Shown piece after piece: positions 22,380 to 33,369 of a stretch of 64,000 nucleotides of DNA. A program made the translations under genes and the position numbers. This stretch comes from Panagrolaimus kolymaensis (lineage: Eukaryota; Nematoda; Chromadorea; Rhabditida; Panagrolaimidae), in assembly GCA_028622995.1 (NCBI GenBank), contig JAJQJQ010000014.1, forward strand, positions 1,240,001 through 1,304,000, read 5' to 3'. A model generated the notes under the pieces. It ran no database searches. It had not been told where the DNA came from and worked only from the letters and a program-made list of their open reading frames with translations. How positions within the stretch are numbered: position 1 is the first letter of the stretch; each line of letters opens with the position of its first letter.

Positions 22380-22640
22380 TTCCTCCTAGGATTAAAGGGT
22401 TTTTAAAAACTGTATACTGTTTCTTTTTTTTGAGTACTGCTCTATTAGTAAAAACTGCAACAAATCATGTAGCTAGCATTATTAGGATAAAGTTCGTCCT
22501 GTTTGCAACTGTAATAAGAATTGCTGAAAGACTTAAAGTCCCCAGTGTGATTCAAGCCCACCACATTGCTATAAAAAGCCGCTACTTTCTGCATATAATT
22601 GAGTAGGTACGGTGGGAGAAGTCTCGCCAAAAAATTGTTT
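22380..22640. other. Unexplained higher-complexity block
   Basis: A 260-bp stretch of mixed base composition within very AT-rich surroundings. Neither strand gives a recognisable protein, and I could not match it to snRNA, SRP, RNase P/MRP or tRNA features. It may be a transposon remnant or an unrecognised non-coding RNA. Confidence 0.3.
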
Positions 22641-22794
22641 TCTTTTATTTCTACTATTCTTTTACATTCAATCAAAACATACTATTTTTAAAAAAATTAT
22701 TGATGAAACTTTAAACAATTAAATTCTTTTTTATTTAGTATTATGCACTCTGATTTTTTAAAATAATTTTTAAAAAATATTCAAAAAATTCCTG

Positions 22795-23072
22795 TATCTG
22801 TTGTTTTTCTCGCGCGTATTACACCTTGACATTCAGGCAGGGCACTTGTGAATTCCTCGAATAAATCATTAAAACTTGGTCTTTCGAAGACTTTTGGTTC
22901 CCAACCTAAAATACAAATTTTTTTAATAAACTTTAATTGCTTTAATAATAACAAAAAATTTCACACAAAATCAAGCATCTTTTGTTGGCTTCAGAAGAAA
23001 ATATTTTTATTTGCTTATAAAAAACTTACATTTGAACATTATCGTTTCTAATTGAGGCAACATTTTATGTGG
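22795..23072 (-). pseudogene. Receptor tyrosine kinase fragment (C-terminal exons only)
   Basis: Two exon-like pieces on the minus strand correspond to the last exons of the kinase at 23634-25489. About 23072-23023 encodes PPHKMLPQLETIMFKC (intact gene: PPEKTKMLPKLETVMFECQ). About 22912-22795 encodes GWEPKVFERPSFNDLFEEFTSALPECQG (intact gene: GWLKFAHDRPTFNDLFIVFMNALPECQG). The upstream kinase domain is missing, replaced abruptly by a plus-strand fragment. Remnant of a tandem duplication. Confidence 0.75.
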
Positions 23073-23089
23073 CGGATTTAAGATTCATA

Positions 23090-23390
23090 ATTTAAATACC
23101 CTTGGAACAACGGTTGAAGCCACTATATATTCAGCAAGCTTACAGACAAATGCAATTCCACAAATTGATTGCGATGGAGTATATTATGTTAAAGCGATGA
23201 ATGAAATACTTGTTTTATACAAATGGGATGGAATAAAATTCAATGAAAAAAATTTGACAATTTATAACACGGTAAATAATTATTTAATTAATTTAGAATA
23301 CAAGCAGGTTCGCCTCCCTAAATATAATTTTCCCTCCAAAATATGTATATCAATTAATAATTTTTTTTTCTTCAGGTAACTCTTTGGTTG
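23090..23390 (+). pseudogene. Fragment of the neighbouring membrane-protein gene
   Basis: The reading AIPQIDCDGVYYVKAMNE then YKWDGIKFNEKN matches VFPRIDCDGIYYIKALNN and REWDGSKFNKT of the plus-strand gene at 25679-27233. Only the middle exon and its donor (GTAAAT) are present. With the adjacent kinase fragment it forms a collapsed copy of the intact divergent pair. Confidence 0.7.
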
Positions 23391-23633
23391 ACAGACATAA
23401 ATTAATTATAAGTCCAGCAATTTAAAAAATTTAATTATATATTTTATTTAATTATTTATTGAATCGTGATTTATTCTTAAATAATTTACTTAGAAATCCT
23501 TTGTCTACCACTTTTTTTTGAGATGGCCTTTATATTGTAAAAAAACTCTACCATTTTAAAACTGTAAAATGTATTTTCTTTATTTATTTTTTCGAGATAA
23601 TGCCAGGATTCTGTGTTAGTAAATTTTTATTTA

Positions 23634-25489
23634 TTACATAGTACTTTCTGTAGTTTTTTTTGGATATATAATACCTTGACATTCGGGTAAAGCATTCATA
23701 AAAACAATAAATAAATCATTAAATGTTGGTCTATCGTGAGCAAATTTTAACCAACCTAAAAATATTATTATAAAAACATAATAAATATTGTTTTTAAAAA
23801 TTCCTTAAACTGACATTCAAACATAACCGTTTCCAACTTAGGTAACATCTTTGTTTTTTCTGGTGGAATTAATCTTGAACCTTTATCAAGGTATGTTAAA
23901 ATCATAGATTCTGTTATATTTTGGCTATTCGTTGCTTTTATTATTTCATCATCATATGGATTTTTTTGGCAACGATTAAATATCTCCCATATTGTTACAC
24001 CATAACTCCAAACATCTGTTTTTTCTTGCGAAAATCCTTTTCTGCTTAAAAGTTCCATAGCTGTATGGGTGATGGTTCCCTAAAAATATTTATAAAAAAA
24101 ACTAGAATAAGCGTAATGCAATTATGGAATTTTTAAAGCTTAAAGAATTTAAAGAACTTTAAAAATTTACAATAGTCCTTTTTCCATTTCCCATTATTTC
24201 AGCTAATCCAAAATCACAGACTTCCACATGTGAAATATCTACAACTAAAATGTTTGAAGATTTTAAATCATTGTGGACTATTTTTTTATAAGCAATATAT
24301 CGAAAAGCATCAGCAATTTGCATGCAATAACGTATTTGATGTTCAAATGTTATCTTTTCATTTTCATTCGCAAAAAACTTTTTGAGATTTGATTGTCGAT
24401 ATGGCATTACCAGACCTAAACCTTCTTTCATGTTAATAGTTATTAACTTAACGACATGTAAATGATATAATTGGGATAAAGCTTCTCTTTCTCGCCTGGC
24501 ATCCTAAAATGCGTTTATTTCCAAATTATTTTTTATTTTTCTTACTTGATTATCTAATTTTGCAATTTTAACGGCAACATAAATATATATTCCTTCCTCA
24601 ACGTATGGACACTAAAACATAAAAAAATAAAAAAATATTTTTTTGGTAGAGATTTACAAACTTTATAAATGGTACCGAAGCTTCCACCTGCTATTTCAAC
24701 TTTTTGATCAAATAAAAGATTTCCCTCATGTATGTTTTTTGATGGGAAAGTTTTTTGATAAATTTCATTTGGAATTTCTTCAATAACTTGCGTAACTTCA
24801 CAGTATTTGTTTTCTTTTAAGTTATGTCGCTCTAAAGTATCTCTGTAACAATTAAATGGTTCATTAGGTTTTTCATCGTAACAATTAGATGGTTCATTAA
24901 TTTTTTCATCGAATGTGGCATCATAAAACTTCTTGGACTTTCGAATACGAGTAAATTTAAAGTTAATACAAATACACCGGCAAACGATAATTAATAATCC
25001 AATACCCGTAAATGCGAGTAATACAAAAATAATTACTCTTTCATAGATAATTGGATTATCATTTTCAGAATTAAAATTGTCAGATATTTCAGGCTTTGTT
25101 TTTTGAGTTTTTAATAAATTAATACTTGCAGTTGAATGCGACTCAGATATAAATTGATTACAATGCTCCGGAAGTGGACCTTCACATTCTTCACAATCAT
25201 AGGTACAATTCAAGCAGCGTTCGCCATCAAGATATTTTCCTACTGGACACACTAAAAGAAAATCACTTGTTACGGCTTATTAAAAAAAAGATTATAAAAA
25301 ACCAAAAAAAATTTCTCATCTATTTTTTTACTTAAATTTTTTATATGGTTAATTTTTTGTTATCCCTTTTAAAAATAAACAAAGTTTATCAAAAATTGCA
25401 TAAATCATTTATAAATTTTCAAAGCAGGAAAACTTACTTGATATTTTAATAATTATACAAAATATAAGTATTATTTTTAAATAAAGCAT
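23634..25489 (-). CDS. Receptor tyrosine kinase-like protein
   Basis: Single-pass receptor with a cytoplasmic kinase. Exons on the minus strand start at 25489 (signal peptide MLYLKIILIFCIIIKIS), then a Cys-rich furin-like stretch (CPVGKYLDGERC, CTYDCEECEG), a membrane segment (VIIFVLLAFTGIGLLIIVC), and the kinase. Kinase motifs: glycine loop GGSFGTIYK, VAVKIAK with the ATP-binding Lys, HNDLKSSN catalytic loop (HRD becomes HND, Asp kept), CDFGLAEI (DFG kept), and the tyrosine-kinase marker TDVWSYGVTIWEIF. The final exon reads GWLKFAHDRPTFNDLF and ends TTESTM. The ectodomain is very short for an RTK. The HRD-to-HND change is tolerated by some active kinases. Shares a 189-bp upstream region with the divergent membrane-protein gene. 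The specific RTK family is not resolved. Confidence 0.78.
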
Positions 25490-25678
25490 TCCTTCCTCTT
25501 TTTGTGAAATAAAAAGTGTGCTAAATTATTTTTTTCTTTTTCTTTAATGATATGCACGCTTTATCAGTAAAGTTGATAAAAAAAAAATCAATAGAAAGAG
25601 TAAACCTCCTAAATTTTGTTGAGGAAAAGATTTTTTTCTTTTGCTACTTTATCAAATTTTCACTTCGAATAAAAAATA
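25490..25678. promoter_or_regulatory. Shared divergent promoter region
   Basis: Only 189 bp separate the start codons of the minus-strand kinase and the plus-strand membrane protein, so the two genes probably share control elements. No specific motif is recognised. Confidence 0.45.
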
Positions 25679-27233
25679 ATGATGAAAGGTTTATTTTTCG
25701 TGTTGTTCATAGTTTCAAACATTTATTTTATATGTGAAGGTAAAATTTTTTCAACCACCTTTAATTTAAAAAATCATTTTCGGTTTACAGCTAAAGATTG
25801 TCATGGAGGGCTAAAAGTTTATTATCGCGATCATGATTGTGTATTAGATTCAGCTACATTTCAAAATTTAAGTGAAGCTAATCATCTATGTAAGAATGTT
25901 GCATACATTGGAGAAAGTTCAAAGGCGAGCCTTATAGACATTAGGTGATATTAGATAAAATGCAAAATTCTTTTTTTAGAAATACTTTCTTTCAATAAAT
26001 CCTATGAAACTTACCGAATATACGCATTCGTCGAATGTTATAACAAATGATATTGATTTTAAACACAATAAAGATTATAATTTTACAGTAAGTTTTTATT
26101 TATCTATGTCAGTTGAATATAGATGGATATGCTTTAACATATTATTAGAAAATAGGCCAGTTAACATTTGAACTCTAACAAAAAACATTTTTGATGAAAT
26201 ATGTTTTAGAAAGGCCTTATTAAAAATTAATAAAATATATTATGTTTAGGTTATCAAAAGCTTAATATTAGAAAATTATATTATCTTATTATTAATTAAT
26301 GACGATAATCGATATTTTTATTTAATGATTAATATTTTAACGCCATCGAAAAGTGAAATATATCCATGTGGTCCAAAAACTCTTGTATTTCCACGCATTG
26401 ATTGTGATGGCATTTATTACATAAAAGCATTAAATAATATAGTTTATTTTCGTGAATGGGATGGTTCCAAATTTAATAAAACTGTCATAAAAAAATATGA
26501 ATCGGTGAGAAATTTTTATTTTCTGGCTTTGCATCAAAAACTTTTATTTATAATAAGTTTTGCAAAATTCATGAAATTCTTTCCTCTCTTTTTAAAATTT
26601 TCCGATTTTTCTTCTTTAAAATATTTCTATGTGAACATTTTCAGAATATAACAAGCTTAAAAGAAATTCAACATCACCTATTTGGTGTTAATACTGCTGA
26701 TCTTAAAATCGATCAAATAAATTGTTCACTGTGTTACAAAAAAATAGAAGAAAAACCTAAAGAAATATTGAGAGAGGAATCAAAAGAAATATTAATAGAA
26801 AAATCAAAAGAAACGTCGAAACAAGAAATAGACACACAAATTAGCACGTTTAATCAAAATACCCTTTCCTTCAAAGATCTTCTTATTATCTTACTTTCTC
26901 TTTTTCTTTTCGCTTTTGGCGTAATTATTATTTGCTTGCGTTTAAAAATTAAAAAACTAAAAAAGCGGCCAACTCAAGCTAACGCGAATTTATATGATGA
27001 GAGTAATAAAAATTCAGGAAAAAAAGCAGCTCCACCTGGAACAATAGGAAAAGGAACTTTTGAACTCGATAATAGTAAGTTAAACCGGTAAAGCACTACA
27101 TAAATAATAATGAATAAATATTTAAGAGCCTCTTCTTGGACAAAATAACAAACCTGAAGAACAAACACAAGAGAAATCCCAAGAAAATGCTTCAAATGAG
27201 ATTGGAACTCTCGGTCAAACATCTCAAAGATAA
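25679..27233 (+). CDS. Single-pass membrane protein with RTK-like ectodomain, unknown
   Basis: Begins MMKGLFFVLFIVSNIYFICEG, a signal peptide. The lumenal part contains DCHGGLKVYYRDHDC, later FPRIDCDGIYYIKALNN and REWDGSKFNKT, and a DQINCSLCYKK Cys pair. A Lys/Glu stretch precedes one membrane helix (LLIILLSLFLFAFGVIIICL) and a short cytoplasmic tail. The tail continues into a last exon (about 27127-27233) reading PLLGQNNKPEEQTQEK and ending TLGQTSQR. The join between the first exon (ending about 25943) and the second (about 25980-26089) does not keep frame with the obvious donor, so either the donor is unusual or the gene carries a lesion. Lies head-to-head with a receptor kinase; a partial copy of both lies next door. 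Family not recognised. Confidence 0.55.
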
Positions 27234-27693
27234 CAACAAAAAATAATAAAAATTTTTGATCTTATTGTATTTTTTTTCATGTCTACGTGTAAACGAAGCA
27301 TTTTGATTTGTAATATCAAATTTTTTTTTATAATTGATTTAATTTATGGACTAACAAAATCAGCGGAAAATATAAGAAAATTATTAAATAATTTAAAAAA
27401 TAAAATAGTTTACTTTCGCAAAAAACACTATTTCAAATCATGGATACTCCAAATAAAACTTTCTTTAAATTTCTTTTCATTCATACTTTTGGCGTTTAGC
27501 CAAATGCGGTTGACAAACAACAAATAACTTGATCATTGAGATTTTATTCGTCCATCGTTTGTGTATGACAAAATGATGTTTGTTTTTTGAACCTTTTTAT
27601 TATTACATCTAACAATGCATTTACTCCTTAATTGTTTTCTATTATTATCTGTAAATAAAAAAGGTTTCCTTAAAAAAATTTAATTAAAAAATT
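27234..27693. other. Intergenic
   Basis: AT-rich; a short plus-strand ORF at 27279-27527 lacks conserved features. Promoter side of the mitochondrial carrier gene. Confidence 0.45.
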
Positions 27694-29316
27694 ATGACTT
27701 CTCTGAATGCATTAACCATTCATCGACGTGGAAGTCATGTAGATTTTATTTGTGGTTGGGCTGCGGGTTGTTTTGAGACAGTATTATTATATCCACCAAA
27801 TAAATTAATATTTCGTCAACAACTTTATGGTGTTACTGTTAAAAAAGCTGCATCGCAGGTAATTTTTTAAACGATGAAAATTTTTTTATATATACTTTTT
27901 TCACTCAAAACTTTTATAGCTCAGAAAAGAGGGTTTGAACCTTCTTTATCGAGGATTATTGCCACCATTAATGAAGCGAACAACAGCAAGATCGATTATG
28001 TTTGGAATGTATGAAAAATATCAATCCATTTTGGGATGTACATATGAATCAGATCGAAGAAAAACTTCGTTTACTTTATGTCATGCTGAAGCTGCATTTT
28101 TATGTGAGAACTAACTTTTTTTTCTTTTCTTTTTGAGACTTTTAAATGTCTGAGAAAAGCAATGAGGGAGAAAAAGAGGAAAAAATTGAAAATGAGATAG
28201 GTGTGTGAAAAGAGTAGATATTTTGTGCTTGAATATTTTTAGTTTTTTACTTTGATCAAAAAACTTTGCAAGATAAAAAAACGTTGGATTTTTCTAGGCT
28301 TTGAGCTCCACGACTTAAAGCAGTGTTTTTGCGTGTTTTAGAAAATTTTGAAAGATTACTTTGCTCCAAAAAACTTAAGATTATTGTTGCCTCGATTCAA
28401 TTTATTTTTAGTGGAGAAACTAAAACTATCATAATAAATATCGGTGCAATTCGATTTAAAATTCTTCATATTGCTTTATAATTTTCATATCTATTTTTTG
28501 ATTTCAAAACATGCTCATATCAACCTAGAGTAAACGGAGATAACTAACACTAAAAAGCTTACAGTTGATTTATCTTTAAATCTTGAACTAAATTTTATGG
28601 GTTATAAATAATATTCTGACAGAATTATTCAGGGTTACATTATGGCTATAGTTTGGAGAGACGAAATTCACAAACTAATTTCCATTTATGGAGTTTTCTG
28701 ATTAGAATTCACTCTTTACTTTTCATAAATTTTATATATTCCCAAATAATTTTTTTAATTATCTTTCTTCTTTTTTTCAGCTGGTGCAACTGAAGCTTTA
28801 TTAACTCCATTTGAACGTGTACAAACCCTCCTTCAATGTAATGCATATCATGGACAATTTAAAAATTCTTTTGAAGCTGTGAAAGTTGTATCTCGTTATG
28901 GTTTTTTAGAATTTTATCGAGGATTTCATGTTATTGTTTTGAGGAATGGTCTTTCAAACACAATATTTTTTACACTCAGAGATCCATTTAAATATTTAAT
29001 TTTGGACCAATTTCCAACAATAAAAACTAAAAAAACTTCATATAATTTATTTTCGGATTTTATTTCGGGTGCTGTTTTAGGTGCTTCAATTTCCACAATA
29101 TTCTTTCCGATAAATGTTGTAAAAACTAAAATGCAAGCAAATATGGGTGCCAAATATGATCACTTTTTCACCGTTTTACGGGTAGTTTGGATTGAACGAG
29201 ATCGTTCCATAAAAGATGTATTTCGTGGGGCTCAACTTAATTTTATTCGTTCCCTTCTTGCTTGGGGAATTACTAATGCGACTTATGAATATTTGAGGAG
29301 GTGGTTGTTTGAGTAA
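27694..29316 (+). CDS. SLC25A51: Mitochondrial NAD+ carrier, SLC25A51/52-like
   Basis: Inner-membrane carrier of the SLC25 family; the SLC25A51 subgroup imports NAD+ into mitochondria. Three exons in frame, 27694-27858, 27920-28103, 28781-29316, encode about 294 residues, the usual length. Three repeat units are recognisable: the first has a degenerate carrier motif YPPNKLIFRQQLYG, the second TPFERVQTLLQCN, the third FPINVVKTKMQAN. Diagnostic matches to human SLC25A51 include FRQQLYG, GLLPPLMKRTT, ATEALLTPFERVQTLLQ, RNGLSNTIFFTLRDP, and IERDR with FRGAQLNFIRSLLAWGITNATYE. The 677-bp second intron holds no other gene. A poly(A)-like AATAAA lies near 29395. Confidence 0.9.
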
Positions 29317-29697
29317 TGTTTGTTGAAATATTTTGATTTGTAAATATTAGAATTTTTTTTTGTTATGTTTTAGTTTGACTTTTTTTGGAATTAAATAAAA
29401 TCTTTGCTTTGTAATTCGTTAGTTTTGAGAAACAAAAAATATGGATACTGGAATTTTCCCATTTAAAAATGCTAAATATCAGCTTGATTCGCGTTTTTTA
29501 TGTCCAAAAACATTGAAAATTCTTTCTTTGAAATTGCTACCTATCACATTTATTTTTTGTTTTTTACCTCAAAATTGATAAATGTGTTTTTTCTTCTCTT
29601 GTAAAAGCAAAGATTTATTATTTCAAATTTTCTAAACCTTGGTTGAGCTTTTTGTTGAAGCTCATTTTTAGCTGTTTTTTTTTCCGTTTTTCTAATA
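29317..29697. other. Intergenic
   Basis: 3' flank of the NAD carrier and promoter of the DEG/ENaC gene. No supported gene. Confidence 0.45.
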
Positions 29698-31952
29698 ATG
29701 TCTTCAGAAAGAAAGTTACTTCCATATTTATCCAAACTAAAAGAAAATTTAAGTTTTCGACGAAACTTCAAACGAATTTCTAATATATTGGGGCATTTTT
29801 GTGATTTTACTTCCATTGGAGGATTTCGGTATTTTACTCATCGAACACCTTTTCATATTCGTCTCCCTGCTATTATTGTATTTAATATAAGCATGGGTTA
29901 GTTAAACTTTAAAAAGTGAAGAATCTCGTTTTGAGGTTTCGGAAAGAATTTTTTTTTCGAATAATGTTTTAAAACCTTTTTTTTATTTTAATTTTTGTAT
30001 ATTTTTTGTGGGAGTTTTGAGTTTATAAATTTATAGGTTTATTAATTTATCAAGTTTCCTATATTATCAATCAATACAGTCTAAATTCTCAATCAATCAC
30101 AACTTCGATCATCAAATCTTCAGACAGTCCTTTGCCACATATTTTTCTTTGTCCTTCGCTAAAAAATCAAACAAAATTTCCACTTTTTAAAGAATACCAA
30201 AATTCTTTGGGTGACCTAATTCCAAATTTGATTAAACCATGCATAGCTAAAATTGATGAAAAAACAATAAATTGTGTGACATTTATTCAAAAAACTTTAA
30301 TTGGTTTTTGCATTCACGTTTCTTATAATTATTCTGAATTAGGACAACAAAATATTAATCATTTGGGTGAGCTTTTAGAATTAATAAAATTTTGGACAAT
30401 AAAAATAATGTTTTGTTTTTAGCGGTAAAGAATTTTTATTTGAGATTTCATAATGAAGTTAATTCAACTTCCAATGTTCAGGTTCGTTTCCATTTTTTAT
30501 TTTCTTTCATTTTTTTACACACAAACTAACAAAATATTTTCGCTCGAAATCTTCTAAAATTTTAATTATTAAATGTCGATTTTTAATTTCGATACTTAGA
30601 GACATTTGTATTTTTGTTTGTCACAAACTAAAAAATTTCTAGCTTTTTAGATTTTTCTTGCACCTTTTAATGAAACAGAATTATTTCAAGAAAATTATGT
30701 AATTCCTTCGGGTTTAAAACCTCCATTAACAATTATTCGACCAAATGTTTTGACCATGATTCGAATAAATGAATTGTTTAGGGTTAGTGCCACTTTCTAG
30801 GCCGAATTTAAAGAAAATCAAAGGTTTTCGAAATTCGAATTAAAAAAATCTAAACCTTTTTTCCATTGATTTTCGTAAAACCAAAAAGCCACAATGAAAC
30901 AAAATTTTATGTTTTTTAAAAACAATATTTTAAGGTTTTTAAAACAAATTCTCTTGAACCCTTAAAAATTGAAACTCTGTCAAATGAAAATTCATTTGAC
31001 ACCCAAAACTTCCTTTCTTGCATCGATTTTATTTATGAAAATGAAATTATCAAATCCAAATGTCCTGAAAGAATATTTGTTTCATTTCGATTGAGATACA
31101 TTTCGGTAATTATTTTTCCTTTTATAAATTTACTTTGGTTCATAAAATTTTTTTTAAGGATGAAACAAATATGACTTTTGCTTCGACTCCATGTTCCCAT
31201 CGAGCAGCAAAAAAAGCGCAAAAATATTGTGAATCTTTGGAACCTGATGCAAGCTTTTATTTAGCTGATGTTTCGGCTTTATCAAATTATAAGCTAACAA
31301 AATTTTCGTCACCAAAGTAGGAATTCCTAAAAAAAATAAGGTTTTAAAAAAAGATGTAAAATGCTTTTAGAATGGCAGCTGGAAATGTAATTATCACATT
31401 TCGTGGAATGCAAAAGCGAACGTAAGTTTTAAAAGAATTTTTTTTTTGGCTTATTAGAAAATAAATTTTAGCACTCTTTACACTCGCAAAACAGAAATAT
31501 GGAAATTAATTAGTAAGTCTCTTAAAAATGGAAAAATGTAATTACTTAGAATCTCGTCGCAAAAATCAAAGCTTTTAATTTAATCCACATAAAAGCCTTT
31601 TAAATACTTTTAATTTTTTGAAACTAAAATCCATGTTTTTTTAAATCCATGTTCGGCTGCTTTTTCACTAACAAAAAATGATTTGTTTTTAGGTGATATT
31701 GGTGGAACTTTTGCACTTTACACTGGTTTCACCTTTCTCAGCATTCTTGAAACCATAGCCTTCTTTTCAAGTTCTCGACTTCGAAAAAGTGCAGCACAAG
31801 ATGATCAAACTTTAATGGAACGAAAGAATCCGCCAATTCGATTTCCAATTCAATCAAAAAGATTCAATAAAGCCGCTGAAATAACTAAAGAAAAAGTGAC
31901 AAAAGTTTGTAAACGTTTTAGAAAAATTCAACCAATTAACGAACCAACATAA
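29698..31952 (+). CDS. DEG/ENaC (degenerin) sodium channel subunit
   Basis: Amiloride-sensitive trimeric cation channel subunit of the plasma membrane. Nine exons in frame: 29698-29896, 30037-30366, 30423-30481, 30651-30782, 30935-31105, 31159-31316, 31371-31421, 31472-31512, 31693-31952. The N-terminus has FCDFTSIGGFRYF (HG-type gating motif region), then the first membrane helix (PAIIVFNISMGLLIYQVSYI). The extracellular region carries the Cys residues and N-glycosylation sites. The pre-TM2 and TM2 signature is SDIGGTFALYTGFTFLSILE. The cytoplasmic tail is basic. About 466 residues is short for the family (500-700 usual), mainly from a reduced extracellular domain. It is close neither to MEC-4 nor to a specific subfamily by eye. 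No lesions seen. Confidence 0.85.
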
Positions 31953-32183
31953 AAAAAAATTCGGTTTGCTTTAATCAAATTTCACAAAAAAAAATTAAAA
32001 TCATGTATTTTTGTAATTTGTAAAATTTATTTTTAATATACAGTAACGCAATAAATTTTGTTTAACAAAATTTGATGAAAAAAATAAATGAAAAATTAAT
32101 ATGTATAATAAAATAAAAATTATGTAACATTTCTTAATGGATGCATTTTGTTTGAAATATGCGTAATTGGAATGGATGACAAA

Positions 32184-32636
32184 TTACCATATTATAGCTG
32201 TAAATCGTTTCAAAGCCAACAAAGTATTCCAGGGCCCAGCAAATAACATAGTATACCATTGAATAATATTATCAATAAAATTTTGAGCAGAAACTTCAGA
32301 CGACAAAAATGATGTTAAAGTAAAACTTAAAATTGCTATGAAATCAAAAAAGTATCTCAATGTTAAAATATAAAAATATGGGGAACAAAAAAATGGATTT
32401 TTTAATTTAAAATTATATATAAATAAAATTAAACATGAAATCTCTATTATTCCACCAAAATATATAACCACAAAATTGATAATTTGCATAATTTTGTTTG
32501 ATAGAATAAATTGAGCATTTTCACTTTCAGTGAAATTTTCATTTATAAAAGGCATTTTATAAAATACTCCTGTCCTTTCACAATTCTGAAGAAAAAAAAC
32601 AAGCTTTTTTGTTAGGGACAAAAAAAATCTGTGCAC
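32184..32636 (-). pseudogene. Serpentine chemoreceptor (7TM GPCR) fragment
   Basis: A minus-strand reading frame with three hydrophobic helices: IINFVVIYFGGIIEISCLILFIY, YILTLRYFFDFIAILSFTLTSFL, and MLFAGPWNTLLALKRFTAIIW. The last has the LLALxRFxAI pattern of nematode sr-family chemoreceptors. It stops after TM3, with only 230 bp to the 3' end of the DEG/ENaC gene, so the C-terminal half is absent. A truncated receptor relic is likely; the exact sr family is unclear. Confidence 0.45.
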
Positions 32637-33369
32637 TTTTGGTTTGCGAGAACTAAAATTTTTTTGTCACATAAATCTCTTTTTTTTATTGTTGGAATTT
32701 TATTAATTTATTACCTAATTTAATAATACAAACATAAACTTAATATGGATAATTTTATTTGGCCTTTAACTTATAAAATGATTTTGTAATTTTATTTTAA
32801 TCTTAATTTTCTTGACGTTAGTGTTCGGGTAAAGAATTTATGAAAAAATAATTAAGCAAAAAATTCAAAAACTATGTAATTTACGAAGCGATGATAACCA
32901 TAAGAAAACGCCTTCCTTCTTTAATTTTTCAATTATTCTTAATGAAAGATTTTGTTTTATATTTGGTAAGCAAAGAATTATTTTTTTCTTGAAATGGAAC
33001 CAAAAAAATGTATAAAAAATTTCTTTATTGGCATATAAAAATAAATTTGTTTAATGAAAAAACACAAAAATTTTTAAATTTTTAAACTTTTGCTCTTGAA
33101 AAAAATATTGTATGCACATTTAATGTATCCTATAATGGAGCGATCAAATCATTCTGTTTTTTTCTTAGCCGGACTATCCTCCCTGTTTATAGTGTAATGG
33201 TTCATTAATTTGCGTATCAACTCTCGTCATCATCTTCATGCTTTTTTATCAGTGCTTATTTTCTTTTTTTTTTGTACTTTTGATATCATTCATTTTAGTT
33301 TAGCGCTCCAATCTCAGTAATATAAAAATCATACCAAAAAAGAAAATTTTTTTCATAGACCATCGAAAA
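32637..33369. other. Intergenic
   Basis: AT-rich sequence between the receptor fragment and the secreted-protein gene. No supported feature. Confidence 0.45.

Noticed and set aside
27279..27527. 82-residue plus-strand ORF
   Set aside because: Low-complexity hydrophobic/Lys sequence without homologous pattern.
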